This document shows positions 1-6,230 of a stretch of 9,005 nucleotides of DNA, piece after piece. The DNA lies in NCBI GenBank assembly GCA_937141995.1, contig CAKZQX010000351.1:1-9005 (forward strand). The letters run 5' to 3'. This DNA is from an uncultured Chloroflexaceae bacterium (lineage in GTDB: Bacteria; Chloroflexota; Chloroflexia; Chloroflexales; Chloroflexaceae). Both the position numbers and the translations under genes were made by a program. Under the pieces are notes generated by a model. That model was not told the DNA's origin and ran no database searches. It saw only the letters and a program-made list of their open reading frames with translations. Positions within the stretch are counted from its first letter, which is position 1, and each line of letters starts with the position of its first letter.

Positions 1-444
1 CCCCGCCGGGTCGATCTCGTCGTCATGACGGTAGTTGGTCGCCCCCAGCGCCAGCTCAAACAGCGTGCGCGGCGCGGGCTGGAAGAAGCCGCCCACCAGA
101 TCGGCGCGCTCCTCCTCCAGCGGGGCGATAATCTGCGCCAGCCACTCCCGATCCAGCACCAACCCGGCATCGGTGCAGGCAATCAGCGGGCCGGCGGCGG
201 CGGCGATGGCGTTGTTCCGGCCCGATGGGATGTTGTGCCCCCCGGCAACCAGCCGAATACGCGGGTCGCGGGCAGCATACTCCCGGACAATCGCAGCCGT
301 TGCGTCCCGACTGCCGCAGTCGTTAATTACGATCTCGTCGGGCATCCGGCGCTGTGCCAGCATCGAGTCGAGCAGGGCGGCGATATTATCGGCCTCGTCC
401 CGTACCGTGCAAACGAGCGAAACCGTCTCTAGTTGATGAGTCAT
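1..444 (-). CDS. Family 2 glycosyltransferase, N-terminal part (runs off left edge)
   Basis: The frame opens at ATG 444-442 and stays open for 148 codons to the window edge, so only the N-terminal part is present. It reads as the nucleotide-sugar-binding half of a GT-A fold glycosyltransferase: a first beta strand and turn (TVSLVCTVRDEADNI, residues 7-21), a second strand with the UDP-contacting acidic turn (DEIVINDCGSRDAT, 36-49, where most relatives have DDGSTDGT), the GRNNAI helix (76-80) and a DxD-equivalent TDAG at 91-94. Family members transfer a sugar from a nucleotide donor in the cytoplasm, usually to a lipid or polysaccharide acceptor. The start is supported by AGAGGAA a few bases upstream. 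It lies 81 bp behind the large GT-C-like membrane gene on the same strand, so the pair is probably co-transcribed for cell-surface glycan synthesis. Acceptor and sugar cannot be told. The family call is firm. Confidence 0.9.
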   Translation of the reverse strand, partial: MTHQLETVSLVCTVRDEADNIAALLDSMLAQRRMPDEIVINDCGSRDATAAIVREYAARDPRIRLVAGGHNIPSGRNNAIAAAAGPLIACTDAGLVLDREWLAQIIAPLEEERADLVGGFFQPAPRTLFELALGATNYRHDDEIDPAG

Positions 445-458
445 TGGAATTCCTCTCA

Positions 459-519
459 GGACGAAGGACGAAAGACGAAGTCACCCCTTCACCCGCTCAC
501 CCCATCATTCATTCGCGTC
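459..519. repeat. Adjacent 7-bp and 8-bp tandem arrays
   Basis: Three copies of a heptamer (GGACGAA, GGACGAA, AGACGAA) fill 459-479. From 481 an 8-bp-phased series follows: TCACCCCT, TCACCCGC, TCACCCCA, then decaying TCATTCAT. The arrays fill most of the gap between the stop of the membrane protein gene (526) and the start of the glycosyltransferase (444), and end just upstream of the latter's ribosome binding site. They would be transcribed within the presumed operon. No function can be assigned. Confidence 0.8.
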
Positions 520-525
520 ACCACA

Positions 526-1383
526 TTATCGCCGCATCCGGGCCAGACGGTGGGCGAACGCAACAACTCCCCAGGTTGCCAGGGCCATGACGGGCAGCAG
601 GACCGCCAGCGGATCGATTCCACCGGGGCGGAAAAGTTGCTGGAGTTGCACCACGACAAAGCTGCGGTCGGCCCAGCCGGGCAGCGCCCAGAGCGGCAAT
701 GCTTCCAGGCTGAAGTAGAAGGACAACTCCGGCATTTTGCGGATCAGGCCGGGATCATGGGGGATCAGAAAAAGCCGATAGCGGATCGTCAGCATAGTCA
801 TCCAGCCGATCATCAGGGCGGCGAGTACGACCGGCAGCCCCGCCCGCCAGTGACGTAACCGATCGAACAGCAGCGCCAGCCCGATGGCAAACCAGGGCGC
901 AAGCAGCGTAATCCGGCGCGGCCCGAATGCGCCCCCCGCGTACCACTGCCAGTGCGAGGCGTTGTAGAGAAAATAGGCCAGAAATGCCAGGGCCAGACTG
1001 ATTGTTAGCCGGCGGTTACGCCCCCAGAGCAGCGGCAGCCCCAGCATGCCAAAGAAGAAGGCGGGCGACCAGGGCAAAACGCCGCGCAAATGCGAGAAGA
1101 GAAAGTCCATCAGTCGCAGGCGGCGCGGTTCGATATAGTCCGTCCCCTGTGGCACCGTCACCCAGGTGCCGTACAATACCTTCCAGGTCAGCAGTTGCGG
1201 ACTAAAGACCAGCAGCAGCAACCCCGCCGCCAGCGCCCCGCCGGTCATCAGGCGGATCATCTGCTCACGTCTTGCGTGAACCGGCCCGCGCAACGCCGCC
1301 ACCAGCAACCGCCCGAAGGTCAGTAACGGCAAGAGCAGCAGCAGCGCACTGAGCCAGTACATCAGGATCATCGCCCCGGACAC
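526..1383 (-). CDS. C-terminal fragment of the frameshifted membrane protein
   Basis: Open frame of 285 codons when started at the GTG at 1383; the frame is open to about 1480, but nothing shows a genuine start here (no Shine-Dalgarno at a useful distance). It encodes hydrophobic segments (ILMYWLSALLLLLPLLTFG, 7-25; LAAGLLLLVFSPQLL, 51-65), the extracytoplasmic motif YGTWVTVPQGTDYIEP (71-86) and HWQWYAGGAFGPRR (143-156), then three more membrane segments. These match the C-terminal half of large GT-C-like membrane proteins, so it is better read as the tail of the upstream frame than as a separate gene. Confidence 0.55.
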   Translation of the reverse strand: MSGAMILMYWLSALLLLLPLLTFGRLLVAALRGPVHARREQMIRLMTGGALAAGLLLLVFSPQLLTWKVLYGTWVTVPQGTDYIEPRRLRLMDFLFSHLRGVLPWSPAFFFGMLGLPLLWGRNRRLTISLALAFLAYFLYNASHWQWYAGGAFGPRRITLLAPWFAIGLALLFDRLRHWRAGLPVVLAALMIGWMTMLTIRYRLFLIPHDPGLIRKMPELSFYFSLEALPLWALPGWADRSFVVVQLQQLFRPGGIDPLAVLLPVMALATWGVVAFAHRLARMRR

Positions 1384-2533
1384 CAGCTCTTTGGGGGCCT
1401 TCAGCCGCGCCCAGTAGCGCCCAGCGGCCCACCGTTGGTCGCTCTTCCAGCCGCAGCCAGGCCAGTAGATACAGCGATGTCACCGCCGTCGAGAGCGCAT
1501 GGGCAAAGCTGCCCTCACGCATGGCATAGTAGAGCAGGTTCGATCCCAGGAAGAGCGTCACCACCGCCGGCAATGCTACCGGCGGCCCGACCCAGCGGCG
1601 GCAGATCTGGTAGCAGACCAGCAGCGTTACCAATCCGGACAGCGCGCTGGTAAACATACTCAGCACCACGTAGGGCCGCGCATAGCCATCCACCTCCCAG
1701 GGCACGCCGAGCGCCTGCCCGCCCAGCACCAGCAGATGCGCCACGCCATAGAGCGGTCCCCAGGCAATCGCCGGTCCCACCGCAAAGGGATTGGCCTGAT
1801 GCCCGGTTGCTGTATCGCGGCGCTTGTCTGGATCGGGGCTATGGCGGAAGGGCGCGTCGCGGTACTCGTTGCCAAACTGCAGATCGCCATCCATCGTGAA
1901 CGAGCGCAGGTAGGCATAGTAGCCGGTGCCGTCGCTCTGCACGGTGGGCACAAAAGTTGTTGCCAGCGCCACCAGGAAGATCCCGATCAGCCAGCGCCAT
2001 GCTCGCCGGTCACTGTCGGGCCAGAGCAGGCGCGCCCGACGTAGTAGTGCCTGCAGCCCCAGCGCCGCGACCATCAGCAGCACCGCCACGACCAGGTAGG
2101 CCGCCAGCAGCAGCCGGGCATCCGGCAGCCAGCGCCCCGCCAGTGCCAGCCCGGCCAGCACCCCGGCCGGCACCACTCCCGCCAGCCAGAACCGCAGCCG
2201 CAGCCAGAGTACACCTACGCTGAGCAGCAGCAACCCCACCGGCAGGAAGGGCACTGCCCAGAACTCGCGCAGCAGCGCCGGCAGCGGCGGGCCGCGTACT
2301 GCCTCAACGGTGATGTGCGCCAGCGCCACCCCCAGCGAGCGGGGATCGCCCGCCACCGCCAGGCGGGACGCCTCCAGCGTGACCGGGATATCGCCCTCGA
2401 CCAGCGGCTCCGGCGCGGTCAGCAGGAAGGCATAGCGGCGCGGGGCTTCCGTCACCGGGACTTCGACCAGGGGTTCGCCGGCCACCGCCAGCGCCACCCG
2501 CTGCGGGCCATCGGGCTGGGGCGGAGCCAGCAT
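1265..2533 (-). CDS. Middle fragment of the frameshifted membrane protein
   Basis: Open frame of 422 codons from the first ATG; the homologous reading starts about 11 codons earlier (LPRPDHILTLQM). It holds the rest of the beta-rich domain (1-85), a cluster of membrane segments (91-165 and 182-195), the loop with DGTGYYAY (201-208) and DGDLQFGNEY (215-224), and further membrane segments around NPFAVGPAIAWGPLYG and GSFAHALS. Real coding ends near residue 379 (GAAEG). The last 43 residues are out-of-frame translation of the next part. An annotation pipeline would probably report this as a stand-alone hypothetical membrane protein. Confidence 0.55.
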   Translation of the reverse strand: MLAPPQPDGPQRVALAVAGEPLVEVPVTEAPRRYAFLLTAPEPLVEGDIPVTLEASRLAVAGDPRSLGVALAHITVEAVRGPPLPALLREFWAVPFLPVGLLLLSVGVLWLRLRFWLAGVVPAGVLAGLALAGRWLPDARLLLAAYLVVAVLLMVAALGLQALLRRARLLWPDSDRRAWRWLIGIFLVALATTFVPTVQSDGTGYYAYLRSFTMDGDLQFGNEYRDAPFRHSPDPDKRRDTATGHQANPFAVGPAIAWGPLYGVAHLLVLGGQALGVPWEVDGYARPYVVLSMFTSALSGLVTLLVCYQICRRWVGPPVALPAVVTLFLGSNLLYYAMREGSFAHALSTAVTSLYLLAWLRLEERPTVGRWALLGAAEGPQRAGVRGDDPDVLAQCAAAALAVTDLRAVAGGGVARAGSRKT

Positions 2534-2828
2534 CTGCAGGGTCAGGATGTGATCCGGGCGGGGGAGCCCAGAGCCGGATCTCGCTGGTGGGCTGCGACCA
2601 GCGGTAGGTCAGGCCGCTACCGTCGCCACGCTCTTCTGACGCATAAAAATCCAGCAGATAGCCATCATCCAGCGGCCCGCCGACATCCAATTGCTGGTGG
2701 GCACGCGCATACCACTGCCAGCGCGCCCCTAACAGCAGCGTCAGCAGCAGTAGCAGTCCGGTTCCACCGCGCAACAGCCCGGCCCGGCCCGGCATACCTA
2801 CCCGACGCGAAAAATGTATCGCTTGCAT
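2304..2828 (-). CDS. N-terminal fragment of the frameshifted membrane protein
   Basis: Open frame of 174 codons, of which about the first 86 look real: a short basic N-terminus, a hydrophobic segment (GLLLLLTLLLG, 24-34) and the start of an extracytoplasmic domain with DDGYLLDFYASEE (54-66) and TYRWSQPTSEIRL (74-86). After residue 86 the composition turns into Gly/Pro/Ala-rich translation typical of the wrong frame of a GC-rich gene. The continuation (RPDHILTLQM) is found in the next frame, starting at about 2562. Confidence 0.5.
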   Translation of the reverse strand: MQAIHFSRRVGMPGRAGLLRGGTGLLLLLTLLLGARWQWYARAHQQLDVGGPLDDGYLLDFYASEERGDGSGLTYRWSQPTSEIRLWAPPPGSHPDPADAGSAPARWPAAGGAGGGRRTPGRSPGDGSPAPLCLPADRAGAAGRGRYPGHAGGVPPGGGGRSPLAGGGAGAHHR

Positions 2829-2841
2829 TACCTGATCTTAA

Positions 2842-2876
2842 GGTTACAGGACCCATGGTACCGGGTACAGGATGCG
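2842..2876. repeat. Degenerate 7-bp array, unit near GGTTACA
   Basis: Read in sevens from 2842 the sequence is GGTTACA, GGACCCA, TGGTACC, GGGTACA, GGATGCG. The units are degenerate but keep the 7-bp phase, and GGNTACA recurs at 21-bp spacing. The array would lie in the untranslated leader of the membrane protein transcript, ending about 13 bp before its ATG. Confidence 0.55.
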
Positions 2877-2949
2877 TGCCGCAACCGGCAGCGCATCTAC
2901 CCGATCAGAAAAACGCTTGCAACCCCTGCTATTACTCAAAACGCCTGTG

Positions 2950-2958
2950 ATTATACCA
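2950..2958 (-). promoter_or_regulatory. Extended -10 promoter for the membrane glycosyltransferase operon
   Basis: On the minus strand the sequence is TGG followed by TATAAT, a perfect -10 hexamer with the TGn extension. No good -35 hexamer is seen, which is usual for extended -10 promoters. Transcription would start near 2943 and give a leader of about 115 nt carrying the 2842-2876 array. Confidence 0.55.
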
Positions 2959-2973
2959 CTGCTGCACCCCGAA

Positions 2974-3022
2974 CGTTTCCCGTTTCCCGCCGCACGTTTC
3001 ACGTTTCACACTGCACGCCTCA
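2974..3022. repeat. Seven-unit 7-bp array (CGTTTCC/CGTTTCA)
   Basis: Seven consecutive heptamers can be read without a phase change: CGTTTCC twice, CGCCGCA, CGTTTCA twice, CACTGCA, CGCCTCA. All begin with C and most keep C at position 6. This is a clear short tandem repeat of the heptamer type. It sits immediately upstream of the minus-strand promoter at 2950-2958. Confidence 0.8.
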
Positions 3023-3099
3023 TACCAATGTGCCGGCAACCCGGCAATCAACGGGAATGGGAGCAACGGACGCAGCACGGCACGTTCCCGTGTATCATC

Positions 3100-3133
3100 T
3101 CTGCGTCCTCTGTGTCCTCTGTGTCCTCTGTGG
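3100..3133. repeat. 9-bp tandem array, unit TCTGTGTCC
   Basis: The units are TCTGCGTCC, TCTGTGTCC, TCTGTGTCC and a partial TCTGTGG, giving about 3.8 copies. The array ends 31 bp before the -35 element of the SEC-C promoter. Arrays of this wording occur scattered in intergenic DNA of various bacteria; no function is known to me. Confidence 0.85.
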
Positions 3134-3164
3134 CTATGACAACACATCAGTATCACGCCGCATA

Positions 3165-3193
3165 TTGCGCTGCCTGCCGCGGTTTGTTATACT
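3165..3193 (+). promoter_or_regulatory. Sigma-70-type promoter of the SEC-C gene
   Basis: TTGCGC (3165-3170), a 17-bp spacer and TATACT (3188-3193) form a promoter with correct spacing. TGT directly before the -10 adds an extended -10 element. The expected start is near 3200, leaving a leader of about 50 nt before the ATG at 3251. Confidence 0.7.
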
Positions 3194-3250
3194 CAACAAC
3201 ACTGACCGGCACATGGCGGCCCGATCAAGAGAACATACAGGAGCAAGGTT

Positions 3251-4237
3251 ATGCCGAAGCCCCAGGCGAAAAAGAACAAAATCGGTCGCAACGACCCCTG
3301 CTGGTGTGGGAGCGGTAGAAAATACAAAGACTGTCACGCCCCCGTGGATCAGGCGCAGCGGGCTGAACTGCTCCGGCTGCGCCAGGCGCAGGATACGCTT
3401 ATTCCCAAGATCATGGAGGCGGCCGAGAGTGTGCCTGAACGCTTTCCGCCGGCATTTGCGCAGTTTTGGAACGAGGAGTACGGCCCGGAGCAGATGAGTG
3501 AACTGGACGATCTGGAAGAGCGTGGAGCCGAGCGCTTTCTGACCTGGTTCGCCTTCGACTTTGCCCCGGCGGGCGAGTCCACTTTAATTACGCAGTTGAT
3601 CCAGGCCGCCGACGCTGATGGCTTCGAGGTTGATGCATTTGAGCAGCGCTTGCTGCCTACCTGGGCTGCCGTCCGCCTGCGCCCCTACCTGGTCGAGGAG
3701 GTCCGCAAGGGCAGTGGGCTCCTGGTGCGCGATCTGCTGGACGAGCAGCGCTACGCGGTAAACGATACGGCGGCGGCGAAGCGGATGGAACCGGGCGAGA
3801 TTATGGTCGGGCATCTGGTCCCGGTAGGCGGCAAAGCCATGCTCACCCCCGCCGAGGAGGTTGATCCACCTTATGGCCGGGAGATCAGCGACAGCCCGAC
3901 CTACTACCTGGCCGGTGCGGCCGCGCAGATCACTGGTGATACTGCTGAGAAGTTGCTTGAGTTTGTCGGCCTGCACCTGGAAGATCTGCGCCGCAGCCGG
4001 CCGGAGGCTACCTGGGATGATCTGATCGAGCAGCGCAGTTATGTGCTGAACCATTTTGTGATGGCTCTGCCCCAGGAGTATGATCCTACCATTGTTGACC
4101 GGGTTGTGCTACAGACGCGCATCGCCCTGCAGACCACGGGTGCATCACTGGTGGGACTGGTTGGTCGCGGGAGTGAGCCGGAAGGCGACCAACCCCGCGA
4201 CACAACAGCAACTCCGGAGGACGAAGAAGCGGAGTAG
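3251..4237 (+). CDS. SEC-C motif protein of unknown function
   Basis: A 328-residue soluble protein. The N-terminus has a lysine-rich leader (1-10) followed by a complete SEC-C zinc motif (IGRNDPCWCGSGRKYKDCH, 11-29) with ligands C17, C19, C28 and H29 in the CxCx8CH pattern. In SecA the motif binds Zn2+ and helps contact SecB; in stand-alone proteins it is regarded as a small zinc-binding adaptor. Residues 30-300 are mostly helical and acidic, contain no motif I recognise, and do not resemble SecA. The tail (about 310-328) is highly acidic. No signal peptide or membrane segment, so it should be cytoplasmic. The start has AGGAG eight bases upstream and its own promoter. It is a single-gene unit flanked by genes on the other strand. 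The zinc motif is certain; the role is unknown. Confidence 0.88.
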   Translation: MPKPQAKKNKIGRNDPCWCGSGRKYKDCHAPVDQAQRAELLRLRQAQDTLIPKIMEAAESVPERFPPAFAQFWNEEYGPEQMSELDDLEERGAERFLTWFAFDFAPAGESTLITQLIQAADADGFEVDAFEQRLLPTWAAVRLRPYLVEEVRKGSGLLVRDLLDEQRYAVNDTAAAKRMEPGEIMVGHLVPVGGKAMLTPAEEVDPPYGREISDSPTYYLAGAAAQITGDTAEKLLEFVGLHLEDLRRSRPEATWDDLIEQRSYVLNHFVMALPQEYDPTIVDRVVLQTRIALQTTGASLVGLVGRGSEPEGDQPRDTTATPEDEEAE

Positions 4238-4440
4238 ATTCTGGCGGGCACGCTGCCGGGCGTCCCCGCGTCCAACGTGCGCAACGGCAAGGCGTCCCGG
4301 CTGATGTAAGTAATGGCAGATCCAGTCATGGAACCAGGGGCAGTCCGTCAAACAGGATCATGGCATAGGCCCGGATGCGCTTGTAGGCATGCCCGGCAGA
4401 TAGGTGCATAGTGCGCTTCCTGGTAAGCTGTAACCTTGTC

Positions 4441-5355
4441 TCACAACACCAGCAGCAATACCAGCGGCATCGTCACAACCGCCAGCAACGTCTGCACCGT
4501 GAGCAGCCCGGCCATCAACCGCGCATCGCCGCCCATCTGCTGCGCCAGGATGTAGGCCGAGGTGGCGGTTGGCAGCGCTGCAAAGATTACCGCCACCGCC
4601 ATCGGCAGATCGTCAATGCCCAGCAATCGGCAGGCCAAGGCCGTCAGCAGCGGCAAGATCAATAGTTTCAGCCCGCTTGACACGACCACCGGCAAGATCT
4701 CTGTCCGCACCGCGTGCAGATCCAGGTCGGCTCCCACAGTCAGCAGGCCCATCGGCAGCGCTGCCCGCGCGAAGATTTCCAGCAACTCGCCGGTTACAAA
4801 CGGCAACCCGATCCCGGAGAGATTGAGCGCAATCCCCAGCACACAGGCGACAATCAGAGGATTCTTCGCCAGCGCCGGCAGCGTGTCCCGCCAGTGCCGG
4901 GATCGGACGGAGCCGTGGCGGGTCAGCATGAGCACACTCAGGACATTGACCAGCGGCACCAGCACTGCCAGGATAATCGCTACCAGCGTTATGCCCGGGC
5001 TGCCATACAGCGCGGCAATTGCTGCCAGCCCCACATAGGTGTTAAAGCGAATACTCCCCTGGAATACCGAGGTAAACGCCACGCCGGGAATGCGCAAGTA
5101 GGGTCGGGCCAGCAGCACTGCCAACGCGACAATCAGAGTGGGCAGCAGCACTGCCAGGCTCAGCCGCCCCAACGCCAGATTGGCAAGTTGCGCCGGAGCC
5201 AGGTTATTGATCAGCAACGCCGGGAAGAACACAAAATAGGTGATACGCGCCGCCATCGGCCAGAATGCATCACCGGGGAAAGTATATCGTTTGAAGAGAT
5301 AGCCAATGACGATCGCGCCAAAGACCGGCAGAAGCGCTACAATAAACGTGTTCAT
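4441..5355 (-). CDS. AEC (auxin efflux carrier) family transporter
   Basis: A 304-residue integral membrane protein with about ten hydrophobic segments in two five-helix blocks joined by a basic loop (near GSVRSRHWRD, 148-157), the usual size and layout of bacterial AEC permeases. Family-typical stretches are FVFFPALLINNLA (41-53) in the first block, FQGSIRFNTYVGLA (99-112), KNPLIVACVLGIALN (164-178) at the start of the second block, and AALPTATSAYILAQQMGGDA (258-277) with the helix-breaking proline near the C-terminus. Characterised relatives export or exchange organic anions such as malate, malonate or auxin; the substrate here is not predictable. The start at 5355 has no Shine-Dalgarno but lies two bases after the predicted transcription start. 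It is transcribed divergently from the metal-chelate-binding protein gene, with only 74 bp between them. Confidence 0.92.
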   Translation of the reverse strand: MNTFIVALLPVFGAIVIGYLFKRYTFPGDAFWPMAARITYFVFFPALLINNLAPAQLANLALGRLSLAVLLPTLIVALAVLLARPYLRIPGVAFTSVFQGSIRFNTYVGLAAIAALYGSPGITLVAIILAVLVPLVNVLSVLMLTRHGSVRSRHWRDTLPALAKNPLIVACVLGIALNLSGIGLPFVTGELLEIFARAALPMGLLTVGADLDLHAVRTEILPVVVSSGLKLLILPLLTALACRLLGIDDLPMAVAVIFAALPTATSAYILAQQMGGDARLMAGLLTVQTLLAVVTMPLVLLLVL

Positions 5356-5363
5356 GCGGCGCT

Positions 5364-5372
5364 AGTATACCA
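5364..5372 (-). promoter_or_regulatory. Extended -10 promoter giving a leaderless AEC transcript
   Basis: The minus strand reads TGG then TATACT, with the last -10 base at 5364. The expected start is near 5357, two bases before the ATG at 5355. There is no purine-rich ribosome binding site in this space, which agrees with a leaderless message. No good -35 hexamer is present. Confidence 0.55.
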
Positions 5373-5429
5373 CTTTCCAATGCGTTAACCGACGTTGATT
5401 GCCAAATTGATAAGAAGGAAATATTTACA

Positions 5430-6230
5430 ATGACCCTGACCGATGCTCTGGGCCGTACTGTTCCGCTCAATGTGTCGCCGCGCCGAATCGTCTCGCTTGT
5501 TCCCAGCCTGACGGAGTATCTTTTTGCAATTGGCGCAGGCGACCGGCTGGTTGGCGTGACCGACTACTGTATTGAACCGGCGGAGTTGGTAGCAACTCTG
5601 CCTAAGGTGCGTGGCACAAAAAATCCTGACCGGGAAATGATCCGCGCACTTCAGCCCGATCTGCTGCTGGCATCGAAGGAAGAGAACCGTCAGCGGGATA
5701 TTACGACATTTGAAACGGCGAATATCCCGGTTTATGTTACGGATATCCGGAGCGTGGTCGGAGCGGTGACGCAGTTGGGCGTGCTGGCTACGGTCCTGGA
5801 AGCGGAGGCGGCGGCTGTGCCACTGCTCGACGCGATCCGCGCAGCCCTGGTAGAAGTGCGAACGCGTTCGCTAACCCGGCGCACGCTGACCTTTATCTGG
5901 CGTGATCCCTGGATGGCTGTCGGCGGTGCAACCTATGCCGATGATCTGTTGCGGCTCTGTGGCGCGGAGAATGTGGCGCTGCACCTCGGCGGACGCTATC
6001 CCCGCGCCACGCTGGAGGAGTTTATGCGCCTCGGTCCCGAGGTCATCCTACTTCCCGACGAGCCCTATCGCTTCACCGAGGCTGACCGCGCCGCATTTGC
6101 GCCCTTTGCCAAGGTGCCGGCCGCGCACGCTCAACGCATTCATCTATGTGACGGGATGCTGCTGACCTGGTATGGTCCGCGCACGGTAGCGGCGCTGCGG
6201 CTGTTTCAGGAACTGCTATCGGAGTTTTAA
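5430..6230 (+). CDS. BtuF/FecB-like metal-chelate-binding protein without signal peptide
   Basis: A 266-residue protein of the helical-backbone metal receptor (class III substrate-binding) superfamily. It opens with the lobe-1 signature PRRIVSLVPSLTEYLFAIG (17-35) and VGVTDYC (41-47), continues with GTKNPD (62-67) and LQPDLLLASKEEN (74-86), a linker helix near 120-145, and lobe 2 with WRDPWMAVGGATYADDLL (157-174), CGAENV (177-182), LGPEVILLPDEPYRF (201-215) and WYGPRT (247-252). This pattern fits the cobalamin-binding branch best; siderophore binding is possible. In Gram-negative transporters such proteins are exported, but this one starts directly at the first strand with no signal sequence or lipobox, and upstream in-frame codons offer no start. 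No permease or ATPase gene is adjacent. AAGGAAA before the ATG supports the start. Family is firm, ligand is inference. Confidence 0.87.
   Translation: MTLTDALGRTVPLNVSPRRIVSLVPSLTEYLFAIGAGDRLVGVTDYCIEPAELVATLPKVRGTKNPDREMIRALQPDLLLASKEENRQRDITTFETANIPVYVTDIRSVVGAVTQLGVLATVLEAEAAAVPLLDAIRAALVEVRTRSLTRRTLTFIWRDPWMAVGGATYADDLLRLCGAENVALHLGGRYPRATLEEFMRLGPEVILLPDEPYRFTEADRAAFAPFAKVPAAHAQRIHLCDGMLLTWYGPRTVAALRLFQELLSEF

Larger units (their letters stand above)
526..2828 (-). pseudogene. Large GT-C/family 39-like membrane glycosyltransferase, broken by two frameshifts
   Basis: Three overlapping frames encode successive parts of one protein. The N-terminal frame runs from ATG 2828 to about 2570, the middle frame from about 2575 to about 1400, and the last frame from there to the TAA at 526. 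Each switch lies beside a C5 run of the coding strand (2564-2560 and 1397-1393). Removing one base at each gives 2301 nt, exactly 767 codons. In that reconstruction a membrane anchor (about 21-38) is followed by a beta-rich extracytoplasmic region (45-180), then many membrane segments. The loop with DGTGYYAY and DGDLQFGNEY (about 299-322) is typical of large RgtA-D/PMT-like proteins that use polyprenyl-phosphate sugars outside the membrane. GSFAHALS and QLLTWKVLYGTW further on also fit. Catalysis is inferred from family. The shifts may be real decay or base-calling errors. ATG 2828 has only a weak AGG upstream; ATG 2795 is an alternative. Confidence 0.75.
2829..3250. other. Divergent intergenic region with promoters and tandem-repeat arrays
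   Basis: This 422-bp stretch separates the membrane glycosyltransferase (-) from the SEC-C gene (+) and holds no convincing gene. It contains three short-repeat arrays (2842-2876, 2974-3022, 3100-3133) and one good candidate promoter for each flanking gene (2950-2958 minus, 3165-3193 plus). The open frames crossing it are translations of these repeats and have no ribosome binding site. Confidence 0.75.

Noticed and set aside
25..436. Two plus-strand open frames of about 135 codons at the left edge
   Set aside because: They lie opposite the family 2 glycosyltransferase, which has recognisable motifs and a ribosome binding site. Their products are low-complexity and match no fold.
1499..2044. 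Plus-strand frame of 181 codons
   Set aside because: Antisense translation of the membrane protein in GC-rich DNA; rich in Gln, His and Arg, with no motif.
526..2828. Programmed ribosomal frameshifting to make the membrane protein
   Set aside because: Two shifts would be needed, neither site shows a known slippery heptamer with a downstream stimulator, and no such case is known to me in this family. Decay or homopolymer error is simpler.
2315..2950. Plus-strand frame of 211 codons crossing into the intergenic region
   Set aside because: Antisense to the N-terminal part of the membrane protein, then intergenic; the composition is that of an antisense shadow.
2842..3133. CRISPR-like array
   Set aside because: Units are 7-9 bp, directly abutting and without spacers, so these are simple tandem repeats.
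2814..3497. Plus-strand frame of 227 codons through the repeat arrays
   Set aside because: Its sequence is a translation of the tandem arrays (for example repeated LCVLCVLC) and then overlaps the SEC-C gene out of frame.
4039..4351. Minus-strand frames overlapping the end of the SEC-C gene and the gap after it
   Set aside because: They overlap a confident gene, have no ribosome binding site and match nothing. The 203-bp gap at 4238-4440 shows no gene or clear terminator that I can support.
5356..5429. Cobalamin riboswitch upstream of the BtuF-like gene
   Set aside because: Only 74 bp separate it from the divergent gene, too short for the known riboswitch, and no B12-box sequence is visible.
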